A DNA stretch of 64,000 bases from CAWCWK01 sp963842125 (lineage in GTDB: Bacteria > Pseudomonadota > Alphaproteobacteria > Rhizobiales > CAWCWK01): contig CAWJFE010000001.1 in the NCBI GenBank assembly GCA_963842125.1, positions 558,001 through 622,000 on the forward strand. The letters are read 5' to 3'. A program made the translations under genes and the position numbers. Each line of letters opens with the position of its first letter. The stretch's first letter is position 1. Below the pieces are notes generated by a model. That model ran no database searches and had not been told where the DNA came from. It was given only the letters and a program-made list of their open reading frames with translations. Positions 45,158 through 55,979 of the stretch are shown in pieces.

Positions 45158-47457
45158 ATGACAGAGACCCGCGCCGCCGAATCGCTCGAGACCGACAACG
45201 AAGGCGAGGTCTCGGCCGCCGTGCGGAGCTTTTCCGGCCGCTTCGGGCAGGCCTTCGCGATCCTGTGCATCGCGCTCTCGGTCTTCGCGATCGTCGCCAA
45301 CATCTACGGCCGCGTCTCGACGCTCTGGCTGGTCGGCATCCATTTCGCCGGCTTCGCGCTCCTCTGCGCGCTGCGCTATCCCTTCCGGATCGGCCGCTGG
45401 ACGGCGCCCCTCTGGCTCGACGGCCTGATCGGCCTCGCCATCGCCGGCGCCACGCTCTTCATCATCGGCTCGGAGAACGCGATCTACGCCCAGGGCGTGC
45501 GCCTCGACGGCCCCCAATGGGTCGCCGCCATCGTCACCATTCTGGGCGCCATCGAGCTGACGCGGCGCACGACGGGGTGGATCATCCCGGTCCTCATCAT
45601 CCTCAGCCTCGCCTATGTGGCCTTTCTCGGCGCCATGATCCCTGGCGTCTTCCGCTTCGCGGGCCTCTCGGTCGAGACGGTCGTCTTCCGCTCCATCTTC
45701 GCCGACGAGGGCATGTTCGGCACGATCGGGCGCATCTCGGCGACCTTCGTCTTCATGTTCATCATCTTCGGCGCCTTTCTGGTGCGCTCTGGCGCGGGCG
45801 ACTTCATCATCGATCTCGCGCGCTCGGTCGCCGGCAAGCTCGTCGGCGGGCCGGGCTTCGTCGCCGTCTTCTCGTCGGGGCTGACGGGCACGATCTCGGG
45901 TCCGCCGTCGCCAACACGGTCTCGACCGGCGTCATCACCATCCCGCTGATGAAGAAGTCGGGCTTTCCGCCTAAATTCGCCGCCGGCGTCGAGGCGGCGT
46001 CCAGCACGGGCGGGCAGCTGATGCCGCCCATCATGGGTGCGGGCGCCTTCGTGATGGCCTCCAACACGCAGATCCCCTATCTCGACATCGTCGCCGTCGC
46101 GACGCTGCCGGCCATCCTCTACTTCCTCTCCGTCGCCTTCTTCGTGCGCATCGAGGCCAAGAAGCACGACATTCGCGGAATGGACGACGACGAGCCGCGC
46201 CGCTCGATCGACGTCCTCAAGGAGGGCGGGCCGTCCTTCCTCATCCCCATCGCGGTGCTGATCTACCTCCTCATCGACGGCTATACGCCGGTATACGCGG
46301 CCGGCTTCGCGATCCTCTCGGTCATCGTGGCGAGCTGGATCTCGGGCCTGTCGAGCCATCCGCCCGATCGGCAGGAGCTCTTCGCGCGCATGATCCCGTC
46401 CATCGCGCTGCCGCTCGTCGCGCTCGCTGCGGTGGCCCTCGCCGAGGCCGAGCCTCTCCTCGGTCTCGGCCTCGTCGTCGGCGCGACGCTTCTCGGCGCC
46501 GTCTGGTCACGGCGCGGCATGAACCTGCGCGCCATCTACGAGGCGCTGGTCCTCGGTGCCAACAACATGATCATGACGGCCGTCCTCCTCATCGCGGTCG
46601 GCCTCATCGTCAACGTCATCGCCATGACGGGCATCGGCAACACGTTCAGCCTCATGATCTCGGGCTGGGCGGACGGGAACCTCCTCATCGCCATCGTCCT
46701 GATCGCGCTGGCGAGCCTCGTCCTCGGCATGGGCCTGCCGGTGACGGCGGCCTATATCGTGCTCGCCACGCTCTCCGCGCCGGCGCTCCAGGCGCTCATC
46801 CAGAACTCGGCGCTCATCGACATGATCGCGTCCGGCACGCTGCCCGAGGCCGCGCGCGCACCCTTCATGCTGGCCGACCCGGCCGCCCTCACCGCGCTCG
46901 CGGCGCCGATGGACGCCGCCGCCGCCCGCGCGCTCGTCCTCGCAGCCCCGCCCGAGATCTTAGGCCTCGTCTACCCGTCCGCGCTCGATGCGGCCTCCGT
47001 GACGGCGGCGCTTCTCTCGGCGCACATGATCATCTTCTGGCTGAGCCAGGATTCCAACGTCACGCCGCCCGTCTGCCTCACGGCCTTCGCCGCAGCCGCC
47101 ATCGCCAAGACGCCGCAGATGGCGACCGGCGTCATGGCCTGGAAGCTCGCCAAGGGGCTCTATATCGTGCCCGTCCTCTTCGCCTACACGCCGTTCCTGT
47201 CGGGCGATCCGATCACGATCCTCCTCATCTTCGGCAAGGGCGTGGTGGGCGTCTACGCGCTGAGCGCCTTTCTGGAGGGCCATATGGAGGCGCCGCTCAA
47301 CTGGGGGCTGCGCATCGTGGCCGGCGTGGCCGGCGTGGGCGCGCTCTGGCCGCAGGCGGCCCTCGTCAACATCGCCGCCGTCATCGTCACCCTCGCCCTC
47401 CTCGCCCTGACGGTCCGGGCCGACCGGGCGCGGATGGGGGCGCAGGCGCCCGCTTGA
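45158..47457 (+). pseudogene. TRAP transporter fused DctQM-type permease, broken by a one-base deletion
   Basis: The first frame from ATG 45158 covers the fused small subunit and start of the large permease (RTTGWIIPVLIILSLAYVAF, GTIGRISATFVFMFIIFG) up to SSGLTGTISG. The next residues belong in another frame: SAVANTVSTGVITIPLMKKSGF, then a normal 12-TM region ending at 47457. Family proteins read TISGSAVANTVSTG, so a missing C near 45900 (GGTCC instead of GGCTCC) explains the break. Repaired, it would be 766 residues. No extracytoplasmic (TAXI/DctP) receptor is adjacent. The end overlaps psuK by four bases. Confidence 0.88.
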
Positions 47458-48533
47458 GCGCCCGTTTGAACGCCTCCCGCATCGTCTGCATCGGCGCGGC
47501 CCATGTCGACCGCACGGCCCGCGCGCTGGGCCCGGTCGCGATGGGATCGTCCAACCCCGTCGCGATGCGATCGAGCGTCGGCGGTGTGGCCTGCAACGCC
47601 GCCCGCGTCGCCGCCCGGCTGGGTGCGCAACCCGGTGTCGAAGTCGCCTTCATCGGCCTCGTCGGCGACGACGAGGCCGGCCGGACGGTGCGGGCCGCGC
47701 TTCGGGCGGACGGCGTCGACACAGCCCGCCTCGCTTCGGCGGATGGCGCGACCGCGACCTATACCGCCTTTTTGGACGAGGCGGGCGATCTCGTCGTCGC
47801 GCTGGCCGACATGGGCCTCTACGACAGGATCGGACCGGAGACGATCGACGCCGCTGCCGACCTCCTCGACGACAGCGCGGTCTGGTTCGCCGACGCGAAC
47901 CTGCCGGCGGAAACGCTGGGCGCTCTCTCCGAGGCCTGGGCGCGACGCGTCGCGCGTTGGGAGACGGACCCCTCCGGCACCACGCGCCCCACGCTCGTCC
48001 TCGACGCCGTCTCCGTCGCCAAGGCCGCCCGCACGCGCGACGTGGCTTGCGACCTTCGCTTCATGGGGCGCGACGAGGCGCATGTCGTCTATCCCGGCCT
48101 CGACCTCGACGAGATCGCGCGGGAGGAGGTCCGGCGCGGCGAGATCGCCATCGTCACCTTCGGCGCCGAGGGCTGCGTGGCAATCGGCCACCCCTTCCGC
48201 TATCACGCCGTCCGCGCCGCCCCGGCCGATCTGCGCGACGTGACGGGGGCGGGCGACGCGCTCATCGGCGCCGTCCTCGCGCGGATCGCGGCGGAGCCTT
48301 GCCACGCGTCGGACCGGAGCGGCGAGCGTGTCCATCGGATTGCCGATGCGTTGGAGGACGGCGTCGTGGCCGCCGCCTTCGCCGTGGAGGCGACGGGCAG
48401 CATGCCCGCGCGCCTCACCCCGGCGGCGCTTCGGGAGCGGTTGGCGCAGGCTCGCGACGATCTGCGCTTCTCTGGGAGTACAGCAGAGACCGCCGACCGT
48501 TTCGCCGCGCTCTACCGACGTGGCGCGGTTTGA
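47454..48533 (+). CDS. psuK: Pseudouridine kinase (PfkB family)
   Basis: A 359-residue ribokinase-fold sugar kinase. The N-terminal SVGGVACNAARVAARLG and the C-terminal DVTGAGDALIGAVL (catalytic Asp in GAGD) are the PfkB signatures. The psuG gene follows directly, which identifies it as the kinase that phosphorylates pseudouridine to pseudouridine 5'-phosphate. The TTG start overlaps the TRAP permease stop (TTGA); a second TTG at 47466 is possible. Confidence 0.88.
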   Translation: MSARLNASRIVCIGAAHVDRTARALGPVAMGSSNPVAMRSSVGGVACNAARVAARLGAQPGVEVAFIGLVGDDEAGRTVRAALRADGVDTARLASADGATATYTAFLDEAGDLVVALADMGLYDRIGPETIDAAADLLDDSAVWFADANLPAETLGALSEAWARRVARWETDPSGTTRPTLVLDAVSVAKAARTRDVACDLRFMGRDEAHVVYPGLDLDEIAREEVRRGEIAIVTFGAEGCVAIGHPFRYHAVRAAPADLRDVTGAGDALIGAVLARIAAEPCHASDRSGERVHRIADALEDGVVAAAFAVEATGSMPARLTPAALRERLAQARDDLRFSGSTAETADRFAALYRRGAV

Positions 48534-48564
48534 CAAGCACGGCGGGGAGCGCGATGCGATCCTC

Positions 48565-49488
48565 ATGACAGTCTCTTCCCCAGCCGCCCCGCCCCTCACC
48601 CTCTCCGACGAGGTCCGCGACGCCCTCGGTGCCGGCCGCGCCGTCGTGGCGCTCGAATCGACCATCATCGCGCATGGCCTGCCCCGGCCGGACAATCTCG
48701 CCGTCGGGCGCGCGCTCGAGGACGAGGTGCGCGGCGCTGGCGCCGTGCCCGCCACGATCGCGGTGCTCGACGGTCGCATCCACGCGGGCCTCGGTGCGGC
48801 GGAGCTGGAGCGCGTGGCCAACGAGGACATGCCCAAGCTCTCGCGCCGCGACCTCGCGCTCACGCTCTCGCGCGGCGGCTCGGGCGCGACGACGGTGGCG
48901 GCGACGATGATCGGCGCCCATCTCGCCGGCATCCGCGTCTTCGCCACGGGCGGCATAGGGGGCGTCCACCGGGGGGCGGAGACGAGCTTCGACGTCTCGG
49001 CCGATCTCGAAGAGCTCGCCCGCACGCCCGTCGCCGTCGTCTGTGCGGGCGCGAAATCGATCCTCGATCTGCCGAAAACGCTCGAAGTGCTGGAGACCAA
49101 GGGCGTGCCCGTCATCGGCTATGGCACCGACGAGCTGCCCGCCTTCTACACGCCGACGAGCGGGCTCGATCTGACCTTGCGCGCCGACACGCCGGGCGAG
49201 GTCGCCGCCATGCTCGCCCTGCAGGCCCGGCTCGGCCTCGAGACCGGCACCGTCATCGCCGCACCCATCCCGGCAGCCGACGCGCTCGAGACCGAGGCCG
49301 TCTCCGCCTGGATCGAGGCCGCGCTCCTCGCCGCCGACGCGCAAGGCGTGGCTGGCAAGGCCGTCACGCCCTTCCTCCTCCAGCACCTCGCCCAGGCGAC
49401 GGGCGGCGCGGCGCTCAAGGCCAACGTCGCCCTCGCCCGCAACAATGCCCGCATCGCCGCCGAGATCGCGGTGGCGCTGGCGGGTTAG
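48565..49488 (+). CDS. psuG: Pseudouridine-5'-phosphate glycosidase
   Basis: A 307-residue PsuG, which reversibly splits pseudouridine 5'-phosphate to uracil and ribose 5-phosphate. Diagnostic segments are VALESTIIAHGLPRPDNL, GSGATTVAATM, FATGGIGGVHRGAE, VVCAGAKSILDLPKTLEVLE and LPAFYT. ATG at 48565 was chosen for family length. It lies 31 bases after psuK. A long GC hairpin follows the stop. Confidence 0.95.
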   Translation: MTVSSPAAPPLTLSDEVRDALGAGRAVVALESTIIAHGLPRPDNLAVGRALEDEVRGAGAVPATIAVLDGRIHAGLGAAELERVANEDMPKLSRRDLALTLSRGGSGATTVAATMIGAHLAGIRVFATGGIGGVHRGAETSFDVSADLEELARTPVAVVCAGAKSILDLPKTLEVLETKGVPVIGYGTDELPAFYTPTSGLDLTLRADTPGEVAAMLALQARLGLETGTVIAAPIPAADALETEAVSAWIEAALLAADAQGVAGKAVTPFLLQHLAQATGGAALKANVALARNNARIAAEIAVALAG

Positions 49489-49497
49489 GTCCGAAGG

Positions 49498-49537
49498 AGA
49501 GGGGTGGGGGCGCACCTTGCCGCGCCCCCGCCCCTCT
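49498..49537 (+). terminator. Long GC hairpin after psuG
   Basis: A 16-base stem (49498-49513 with 49522-49537, one T-G wobble) with an 8-base loop follows the psuG stop by nine bases. There is no T-run, so it may be a weak terminator or an RNA 3' stabiliser for the TRAP-psuK-psuG message. Confidence 0.6.
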
Positions 49538-49585
49538 GGCGTCTTCCCCGCGTCGCGCTAGCTTCCCCGGTGAGGGAGAGACGAC

Positions 49586-50290
49586 ATGGCATTGGACTCG
49601 TTCGAGGGCGGCACCGCCCTCGTCATCGGCGCGACGGGCGGGATCGGGCGCGCCGTCGCGTCCGGGATCGAGGCGTCAGGCCGGTTCGATCGCGTGATCG
49701 GCCTCGGGCGCTCGACCCGTCCCGGCATCGACATTCTCGACGAGGCGAGCGTGGCGGCAGCGGCCGGGCATGTCGCGGCGATGGGCGAGCTCCGCCTCGT
49801 CTTCGACGCCACGGGCGCGCTCTCGAAGGATGGGCTGGTGCCCGAGAAGTCCTGGCGCCAGATCGACCCCGCCGCCATGGCCCGCGCCTTCGCGCTCAAC
49901 GCGATCGGACCGGCGCTCCTCGCCAAGCATTTCCTTCCGCTCTTCCCGCGCCAGGGCCGCGCGGTCTTCGCCACGCTGTCGGCGCGGGTCGGGTCGATCG
50001 CGGATAACGGGCTCGGCGGCTGGTACAGCTATCGCGCATCGAAGGCGGCACTCAACCAGATCGTGCGCTGCGCCGCGATCGAGCTCGCCCGCTCCCGGCC
50101 GGACGCGCTCTGCATCGCCCTTCACCCCGGCACCGTCGACACCGGGCTCTCGGAGAGTTTTGCCAAGGCGGGGCTGGAGGTGCAGCCGCCCGATCTGGCG
50201 GCCGAGCGGATGCTCACCGTGATCGACGGGCTGACCCCGGCCGACAGCGGCGGCTTCCGGGACCATCTCGGCGAGGCGATTCCCTGGTAG
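49586..50290 (+). CDS. SDR-family NAD(P)-dependent oxidoreductase (CsgA-like)
   Basis: A 234-residue short-chain dehydrogenase. The cofactor loop is GATGGIG (15-21), the conserved Asn is N105 (ALNAIG), and the catalytic Tyr and Lys are Y149 and K153 (YSYRASK); S132 fits the catalytic Ser. Overall it resembles C-factor-type SDRs. ATG at 49586 has GGGAGAG upstream. The substrate is unknown. It converges on an ABC permease gene. Confidence 0.85.
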   Translation: MALDSFEGGTALVIGATGGIGRAVASGIEASGRFDRVIGLGRSTRPGIDILDEASVAAAAGHVAAMGELRLVFDATGALSKDGLVPEKSWRQIDPAAMARAFALNAIGPALLAKHFLPLFPRQGRAVFATLSARVGSIADNGLGGWYSYRASKAALNQIVRCAAIELARSRPDALCIALHPGTVDTGLSESFAKAGLEVQPPDLAAERMLTVIDGLTPADSGGFRDHLGEAIPW

Positions 50291-50320
50291 GTAGGCCGAG
50301 AGCTGCCGTCAGCGCCGCCA

Positions 50321-52042
50321 TCATCTTCGCAGCGCAGCGCGGGAGATCTGCCGGCTCAGCAGCAGCACCGGCAGCAGGCTGACGCCGACGATGACGAGCG
50401 AGGGGATGGCGGCCTCGGCGAGCCGCTCGTCGGAGGCGAGGCGGTGGGCCTGGACGGCGAGCGTGTCGTAGTTGAAGGGCCGCATGATGAGCGTCGCGGG
50501 CAGCTCCTTCGTCACCTCGACGAAGACGAGGAGCGCCGCCGTGAAGAGGCCGCCCTTGATGATCGGCACGTGGACGCGCGCCAGCGTTCCGGCCGGCGAG
50601 GCGCCCAGCACCCGCGCCGCGCCGTCGAGCGAGGGCGTCACGCGGGCGAGGCTGGCATTGATGGCGCCGAGCGAGATCGCCATGAAACGGACCGTGTAGC
50701 CGAAGAGGAGCGCGGTGATGCTGCCGGTCAGCAAGAGCCCGGTCGAGACGCCGAAGCGCGCGCGCATGAAGGCGTCGAGCGCATTGTCGAAGCCGGCGAG
50801 CGGCACCAGCAGTCCGACGGCCACGATCGAGCCCGGCAGCGCGTAGCCGAGGGAGACCATCCGGCTCGACGTCGCCGTCGCCGGGCCTGGGTGGAGCCGC
50901 GCCGCATAGGCGAGGAGGAGCCCGATCGCGACCGCGATGAGCGCGGCCAGGCTCGCCAGCTCGACCGTGTTGACGACGAGGCGAAGGAGGCGGGGCTGCG
51001 CGAAGAGCTCCCACCGCGGCCAGGCGAGGCGGGCCAGGATGAGGATCGGCAGAACGAAGCCGAGGAGGACGGGCAAGGCGCAGGCCGCCGTCGTCGCCCA
51101 GCGGCGCCAGCCGCGCAGGGTCATCCGGGCGAGATCGCGCTCCTGGCGCGAGCCCCGCTCCGGCACGTGCCGGCGTTGCAATCGCTCGACGACGAGGAGG
51201 ACGAGGACGATGCCGACGAGGCAGGCCGCGAGCTGGGTCGCGGCGATACGGTCGCCCATGGCGAACCAGGCGCGGTAGATGCCGGTCGTGAAGGTCGGCA
51301 CGCCGAAATGGGCGACGGCGCCGTAGTCGGCCAGCGTCTCCATCAGCACCAGCGCCGTGCCGGCGACGAGGGCCGGGCGCGCCATCGGCAGCGCGATGCG
51401 CCGAAACGCCCCCCAGGGCCCGGTGCCGAGCAGCCGCGCCGCCTCGAAGGCGGGGCCGGACTGGGCGAGGAAGGCGGTGCGCGCGAGGAGATAGACGTAC
51501 GGGTAGAAGACGCAGGCGAAGACGAAGCCGGCACCGCCCAGCGAGCGGATGTTGGGGAACCAGTAGTCGCGCGCGCCCCATCCCGTCAGCGCCCGCAGCC
51601 CGGTCTGAACGACGCCCGAATGCTGGAGCGCGTCGGTATAGGCGTAGGCGACGACATAGGCCGGAATGGTGAGCGGCATCACGAGCGCCCATTCGAGCAC
51701 CCGCCGGCCCGGAAATTCGCACAGGCTCACCGCCCAGGCCGTCCCGGTTCCGATGACGAGCGCGCCGAGCCCGGCGATCGCGATGAGCCCGACCGAGTTG
51801 GCGACATAGCTGCCCAGCACCGTGCGTGCGAGATGGGCCCAGGCGCCCTCTCCGCTGAGGAAGACCGAGCCCGCAACCGTGAGGAGCGGCAGCGACAGCA
51901 AGGCCGCCACCGCGACGGCCGCGACCACGAGGGGGGCGAGGATCGGCGGTCTGGCCCGCTGCGCACCCGGTCTCCCGGCGCGCGGGCGTGGCCCGGTCGG
52001 AGGCGATGCCTCAAGCGCTGCCTTGGGCGGTCCCATCGTCAT
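50321..52042 (-). CDS. Fe(3+)-type ABC transporter double permease (FbpB/SfuB family)
   Basis: A 573-residue fused permease with two homologous halves of about six membrane segments. Each half carries an ABC-permease loop (FEAARLLGTGPWGAFRRIALPMARP and LDGAARVLGASPAGTLARVHVPII). The same layout is found in ferric-iron and thiamine/putrescine double permeases. The binding protein and ATPase are not adjacent; the ATPase downstream on the other strand belongs to a sugar-type operon. It shares a 253-base divergent region with that operon. Confidence 0.85.
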   Translation of the reverse strand: MTMGPPKAALEASPPTGPRPRAGRPGAQRARPPILAPLVVAAVAVAALLSLPLLTVAGSVFLSGEGAWAHLARTVLGSYVANSVGLIAIAGLGALVIGTGTAWAVSLCEFPGRRVLEWALVMPLTIPAYVVAYAYTDALQHSGVVQTGLRALTGWGARDYWFPNIRSLGGAGFVFACVFYPYVYLLARTAFLAQSGPAFEAARLLGTGPWGAFRRIALPMARPALVAGTALVLMETLADYGAVAHFGVPTFTTGIYRAWFAMGDRIAATQLAACLVGIVLVLLVVERLQRRHVPERGSRQERDLARMTLRGWRRWATTAACALPVLLGFVLPILILARLAWPRWELFAQPRLLRLVVNTVELASLAALIAVAIGLLLAYAARLHPGPATATSSRMVSLGYALPGSIVAVGLLVPLAGFDNALDAFMRARFGVSTGLLLTGSITALLFGYTVRFMAISLGAINASLARVTPSLDGAARVLGASPAGTLARVHVPIIKGGLFTAALLVFVEVTKELPATLIMRPFNYDTLAVQAHRLASDERLAEAAIPSLVIVGVSLLPVLLLSRQISRAALRR

Positions 52043-52295
52043 CCTGCGGTCACCGCGATCCGTCGTTGGTAAAGGGCGTCTATGGCCGGCCTATCGACTG
52101 CCGGCAGCGGGGCGGCGTAGCGCAAGGTCACGGCCGCCCGGGCCCTCGTTCCAAGGTCTTGTTTGCCCACGGCGAAAAAACCTGTCTAGAGTGCCACCCT
52201 GAGAGGCCAACGAGATGTGCCTCGCATGGCCCTTTCGAGCAACCCGGGCACACGGGACGGAAGGACGCGCCGGCGAGGCCGAGAGGGACGGGCGC

Positions 52296-53498
<1,203 letters not shown>

Positions 53499-53619
53499 CG
53501 AGATCGACACCGCGATCGGCGCCCCCCGCGCCCCGCGGCGTTCGGTGAACCCCAGGTGCGGCGCGGTCCGCACCGACACCCCATCACAGACCCCCCAGAG
53601 AAACGATCGAGGACACGCA

Positions 53620-54834
53620 ATGCTGAAGACACTTCTCCTGGCAACCACCGTCACGGTGGCCTCCGCCACGCTCGCCAACGCGGCCTGCCCCTACGAGGTC
53701 ACGACACCCATCAAGTCGCTCTCGGCCGGCTTCGAGGCCTGGAAGGCCGTCACCGACGCCATGGCCGAGTGCGGCCCGCTCACGGCCGAGCTCGATCAGG
53801 AGTTCCGCGAGAAGCAGCCGGCCGCCTTCGCCGCCAGCCCCGCACTCTACCAGATCGGCGGCGTCGCCAACTCCACGATCGTGCCGCTGCTCAACGACGG
53901 CTCGATCCGCCCGCTCGACAGCCTGATCGAGGAATTCGCGCCCGACCTCTCCGACAACCTCAAGATCACGATCGACGGCGAGACCATGGCGATCGCCATG
54001 ATGGTCAACGCGCAGCACCTGATGTACCGCCAGGACATCCTCTCCGATCTCGGCCTCGAGACGCCCCAGACCTATGAGGACGTGCTCGCCGCCGCCGAGG
54101 CCATCAAGGAGGCCGGCGTCGTCGACTACCCCTTGGGCGGCACGCTCATGCCGGGCTTCAACCTCGGCATGGAATTCGTGAACATGTATCTCGGCTATGG
54201 CGGGGAGTTCTTCAACGCCGACAAGACGCCGGCCGTCAACAACGAGACGGGCGTCAAGGCGCTTGAGATGCTGAAGGCGCTGACGGCCTATATGGACCCC
54301 GAATACCTCGTCTCCGATTCGACCTATGTCCAGCAGCAGTTCCAGCAGGGCAAGATCGCGATGGCCAATCTCTGGGCCAGCCGCGCCGGCGCCATGGACG
54401 ACGAGGCCGAGAGCCAGGTCGTCGGTCTCGTCGAGATGGCCTCCGCCCCCGGCGTCGAGGGCGGCGATCGACCGGCCTCGACCATCTGGTGGGACGGCAT
54501 GGTGATCGCGGCCAACGCGACCGACGAGGAGGCCGAGGCGGCCTTCAAGCTCATCCTCGGCGGGCTCGACAGCGAGATGGTGCAGGCCAACAACGATGAG
54601 GCCGTCTGGCTGATCGAGGGCTACGAGCCCGGCCGCCTCGCCGCCGGTGCGGCCGCGACCGCGATGGGCGGCGCCGCCCCCTACCCGGCCTCGACCGAGA
54701 TGGGCGTCATGCTCAACGCCATCGGCGACAACATCGCCGACTACCTGACCGACGCCGCCTCCGTCGAGGATACGCTGGCCAAGGTCGAGGACGCCTATAC
54801 GACCTCGGCGCGCGAGGCCGGCCTGCTGCAGTAG
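53620..54834 (+). CDS. ABC transporter extracellular solute-binding protein
   Basis: A 404-residue family-1 binding protein. A signal peptide (LLLATTVTVASATLANA) precedes ACPYEVTTPIKSL. Typical segments are VPLLNDGSIRPLDSLI, INVSG-like AIAMMVNAQHLMYRQDIL and YVQQQFQQGKIAMANLWASRAGAM. The ligand is probably a sugar or glycoside but cannot be named. ATG at 53620 has GAGGA seven bases upstream. A strong stem-loop follows its stop codon. Confidence 0.92.
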   Translation: MLKTLLLATTVTVASATLANAACPYEVTTPIKSLSAGFEAWKAVTDAMAECGPLTAELDQEFREKQPAAFAASPALYQIGGVANSTIVPLLNDGSIRPLDSLIEEFAPDLSDNLKITIDGETMAIAMMVNAQHLMYRQDILSDLGLETPQTYEDVLAAAEAIKEAGVVDYPLGGTLMPGFNLGMEFVNMYLGYGGEFFNADKTPAVNNETGVKALEMLKALTAYMDPEYLVSDSTYVQQQFQQGKIAMANLWASRAGAMDDEAESQVVGLVEMASAPGVEGGDRPASTIWWDGMVIAANATDEEAEAAFKLILGGLDSEMVQANNDEAVWLIEGYEPGRLAAGAAATAMGGAAPYPASTEMGVMLNAIGDNIADYLTDAASVEDTLAKVEDAYTTSAREAGLLQ

Positions 54835-54854
54835 GCGGCCATACGCTGACAAGA

Positions 54855-54883
54855 CCTCCGCCGCCCTCATCAGTCGGCGGAGG
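54855..54883 (+). other. Stem-loop between binding-protein and permease genes
   Basis: CCTCCGCCG (54855-54863) pairs perfectly with CGGCGGAGG (54875-54883) across an 11-base loop. Placed directly after the binding-protein stop and without a T-run, it resembles the 3' stabilising or partial-termination elements that raise binding-protein expression above the permeases. Confidence 0.7.
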
Positions 54884-54950
54884 CGATGCCTATCGCGGAC
54901 GCTTCGCAACCGTCCGCCCCTGACGGTTTGGCCGACGGAGACGGCGCGCT

Positions 54951-55979
54951 ATGAAACGTGGAACATTCTTCGCCTTCGTCGGCCCCTCGCTGGCGCTGAT
55001 GTTCGTCTTCATCGCGCTGCCGCTCGTCAGCGTCTTCATCCAGAGCTTCCAGCTGACGCAGGAACAGTTCGAGGTCGTGACCGAGCGCTCCTGCACGCCG
55101 GGCTTCCCGACGCAGGTCTGCACCGAGAACCAGGTCACCCGCCCCATGCAGGACGCGGACGGCAACATCATCACGACGACGCGCTGGGTCGGCTTCGACA
55201 CCTACAAGGTGCTGCTGGCGCCGGACCGGGTCGCCGCCGCCTTCTCCGAGGGCGGGGGCGGCCTCAAGGCGCTCCTGACGCTCGACTTCTACAAGGCGCT
55301 GCGCTTCACGCTCACCTTCAGCCTCGTCACGCTGCCGCTCGTCATCGGGTTGGGGCTTCTCATCGCGGTCGCGGTCAACAACACGGTGGCGAGCATCCGG
55401 GGGCCGGTGATCTTCGTCTCGCTCCTCCCCTTCATCATCACGCCCGTCATCGGCGCCTTGTCCATCCGCTGGCTCTTCTACGGCGACGGCATCCTCACGG
55501 CGGCGCTGGAGAACATTCTCGACACCAACATCTCGATGGCGGCCCAAGGCTGGACGATCGAGCTCTTGATGCTCTTCTACCGCGTCTGGCACGTCGCGCC
55601 CTTCGCCTTCGTCGTCTTCTACGCGGCCCTCCAGACCGTCAATCAGGACGCGCTCGAGGCCGCGATCGTCGACGGCGCGTCGCGCTGGGAGCGGATGCGC
55701 TACGTCATCATCCCGCACCTGATGCCGCTCATCGTCTTCATCGCGCTCATCCACCTCATGGACAGCTACCGGGTCTTCGAGGAGATCGTCGGCTTCTCCT
55801 CGGAGGCGCACCGCATCTCCCTCCAGTACCTCACCTTCGACTATCTGACGCCCGACGATAGCGGCAACCGCTCGATCGCGCGGGCCTCGGCCTCCTCGAT
55901 GCTCACCATGGTCGGCATCGTCATCCTTCTCGTGCCGCTCATCTATCGAACGTGGCGCGACCAGCGAGGAGCGAAATGA
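54951..55979 (+). CDS. ABC transporter permease, MalF/UgpA type
   Basis: A 342-residue permease with an N-terminal helix, a periplasmic loop of about 60 residues and five further helices. The EAA loop contacting the ATPase is EAAIVDGASRWERMRYVIIPHLMP. The periplasmic loop contains two cysteines (SCTPGFPTQVC). ATG 54951 lies 116 bases after the binding-protein gene, and the stop overlaps the next start (ATGATGG). Confidence 0.92.
   Translation: MKRGTFFAFVGPSLALMFVFIALPLVSVFIQSFQLTQEQFEVVTERSCTPGFPTQVCTENQVTRPMQDADGNIITTTRWVGFDTYKVLLAPDRVAAAFSEGGGGLKALLTLDFYKALRFTLTFSLVTLPLVIGLGLLIAVAVNNTVASIRGPVIFVSLLPFIITPVIGALSIRWLFYGDGILTAALENILDTNISMAAQGWTIELLMLFYRVWHVAPFAFVVFYAALQTVNQDALEAAIVDGASRWERMRYVIIPHLMPLIVFIALIHLMDSYRVFEEIVGFSSEAHRISLQYLTFDYLTPDDSGNRSIARASASSMLTMVGIVILLVPLIYRTWRDQRGAK

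Noticed and set aside
44110..45900. Open frame running from copC through copD into the TRAP permease
   Set aside because: Only its 3' part (after the frameshift at 45900) is protein-like; the first 1.8 kb is an Arg/Pro-rich shadow of copD and the permease start.
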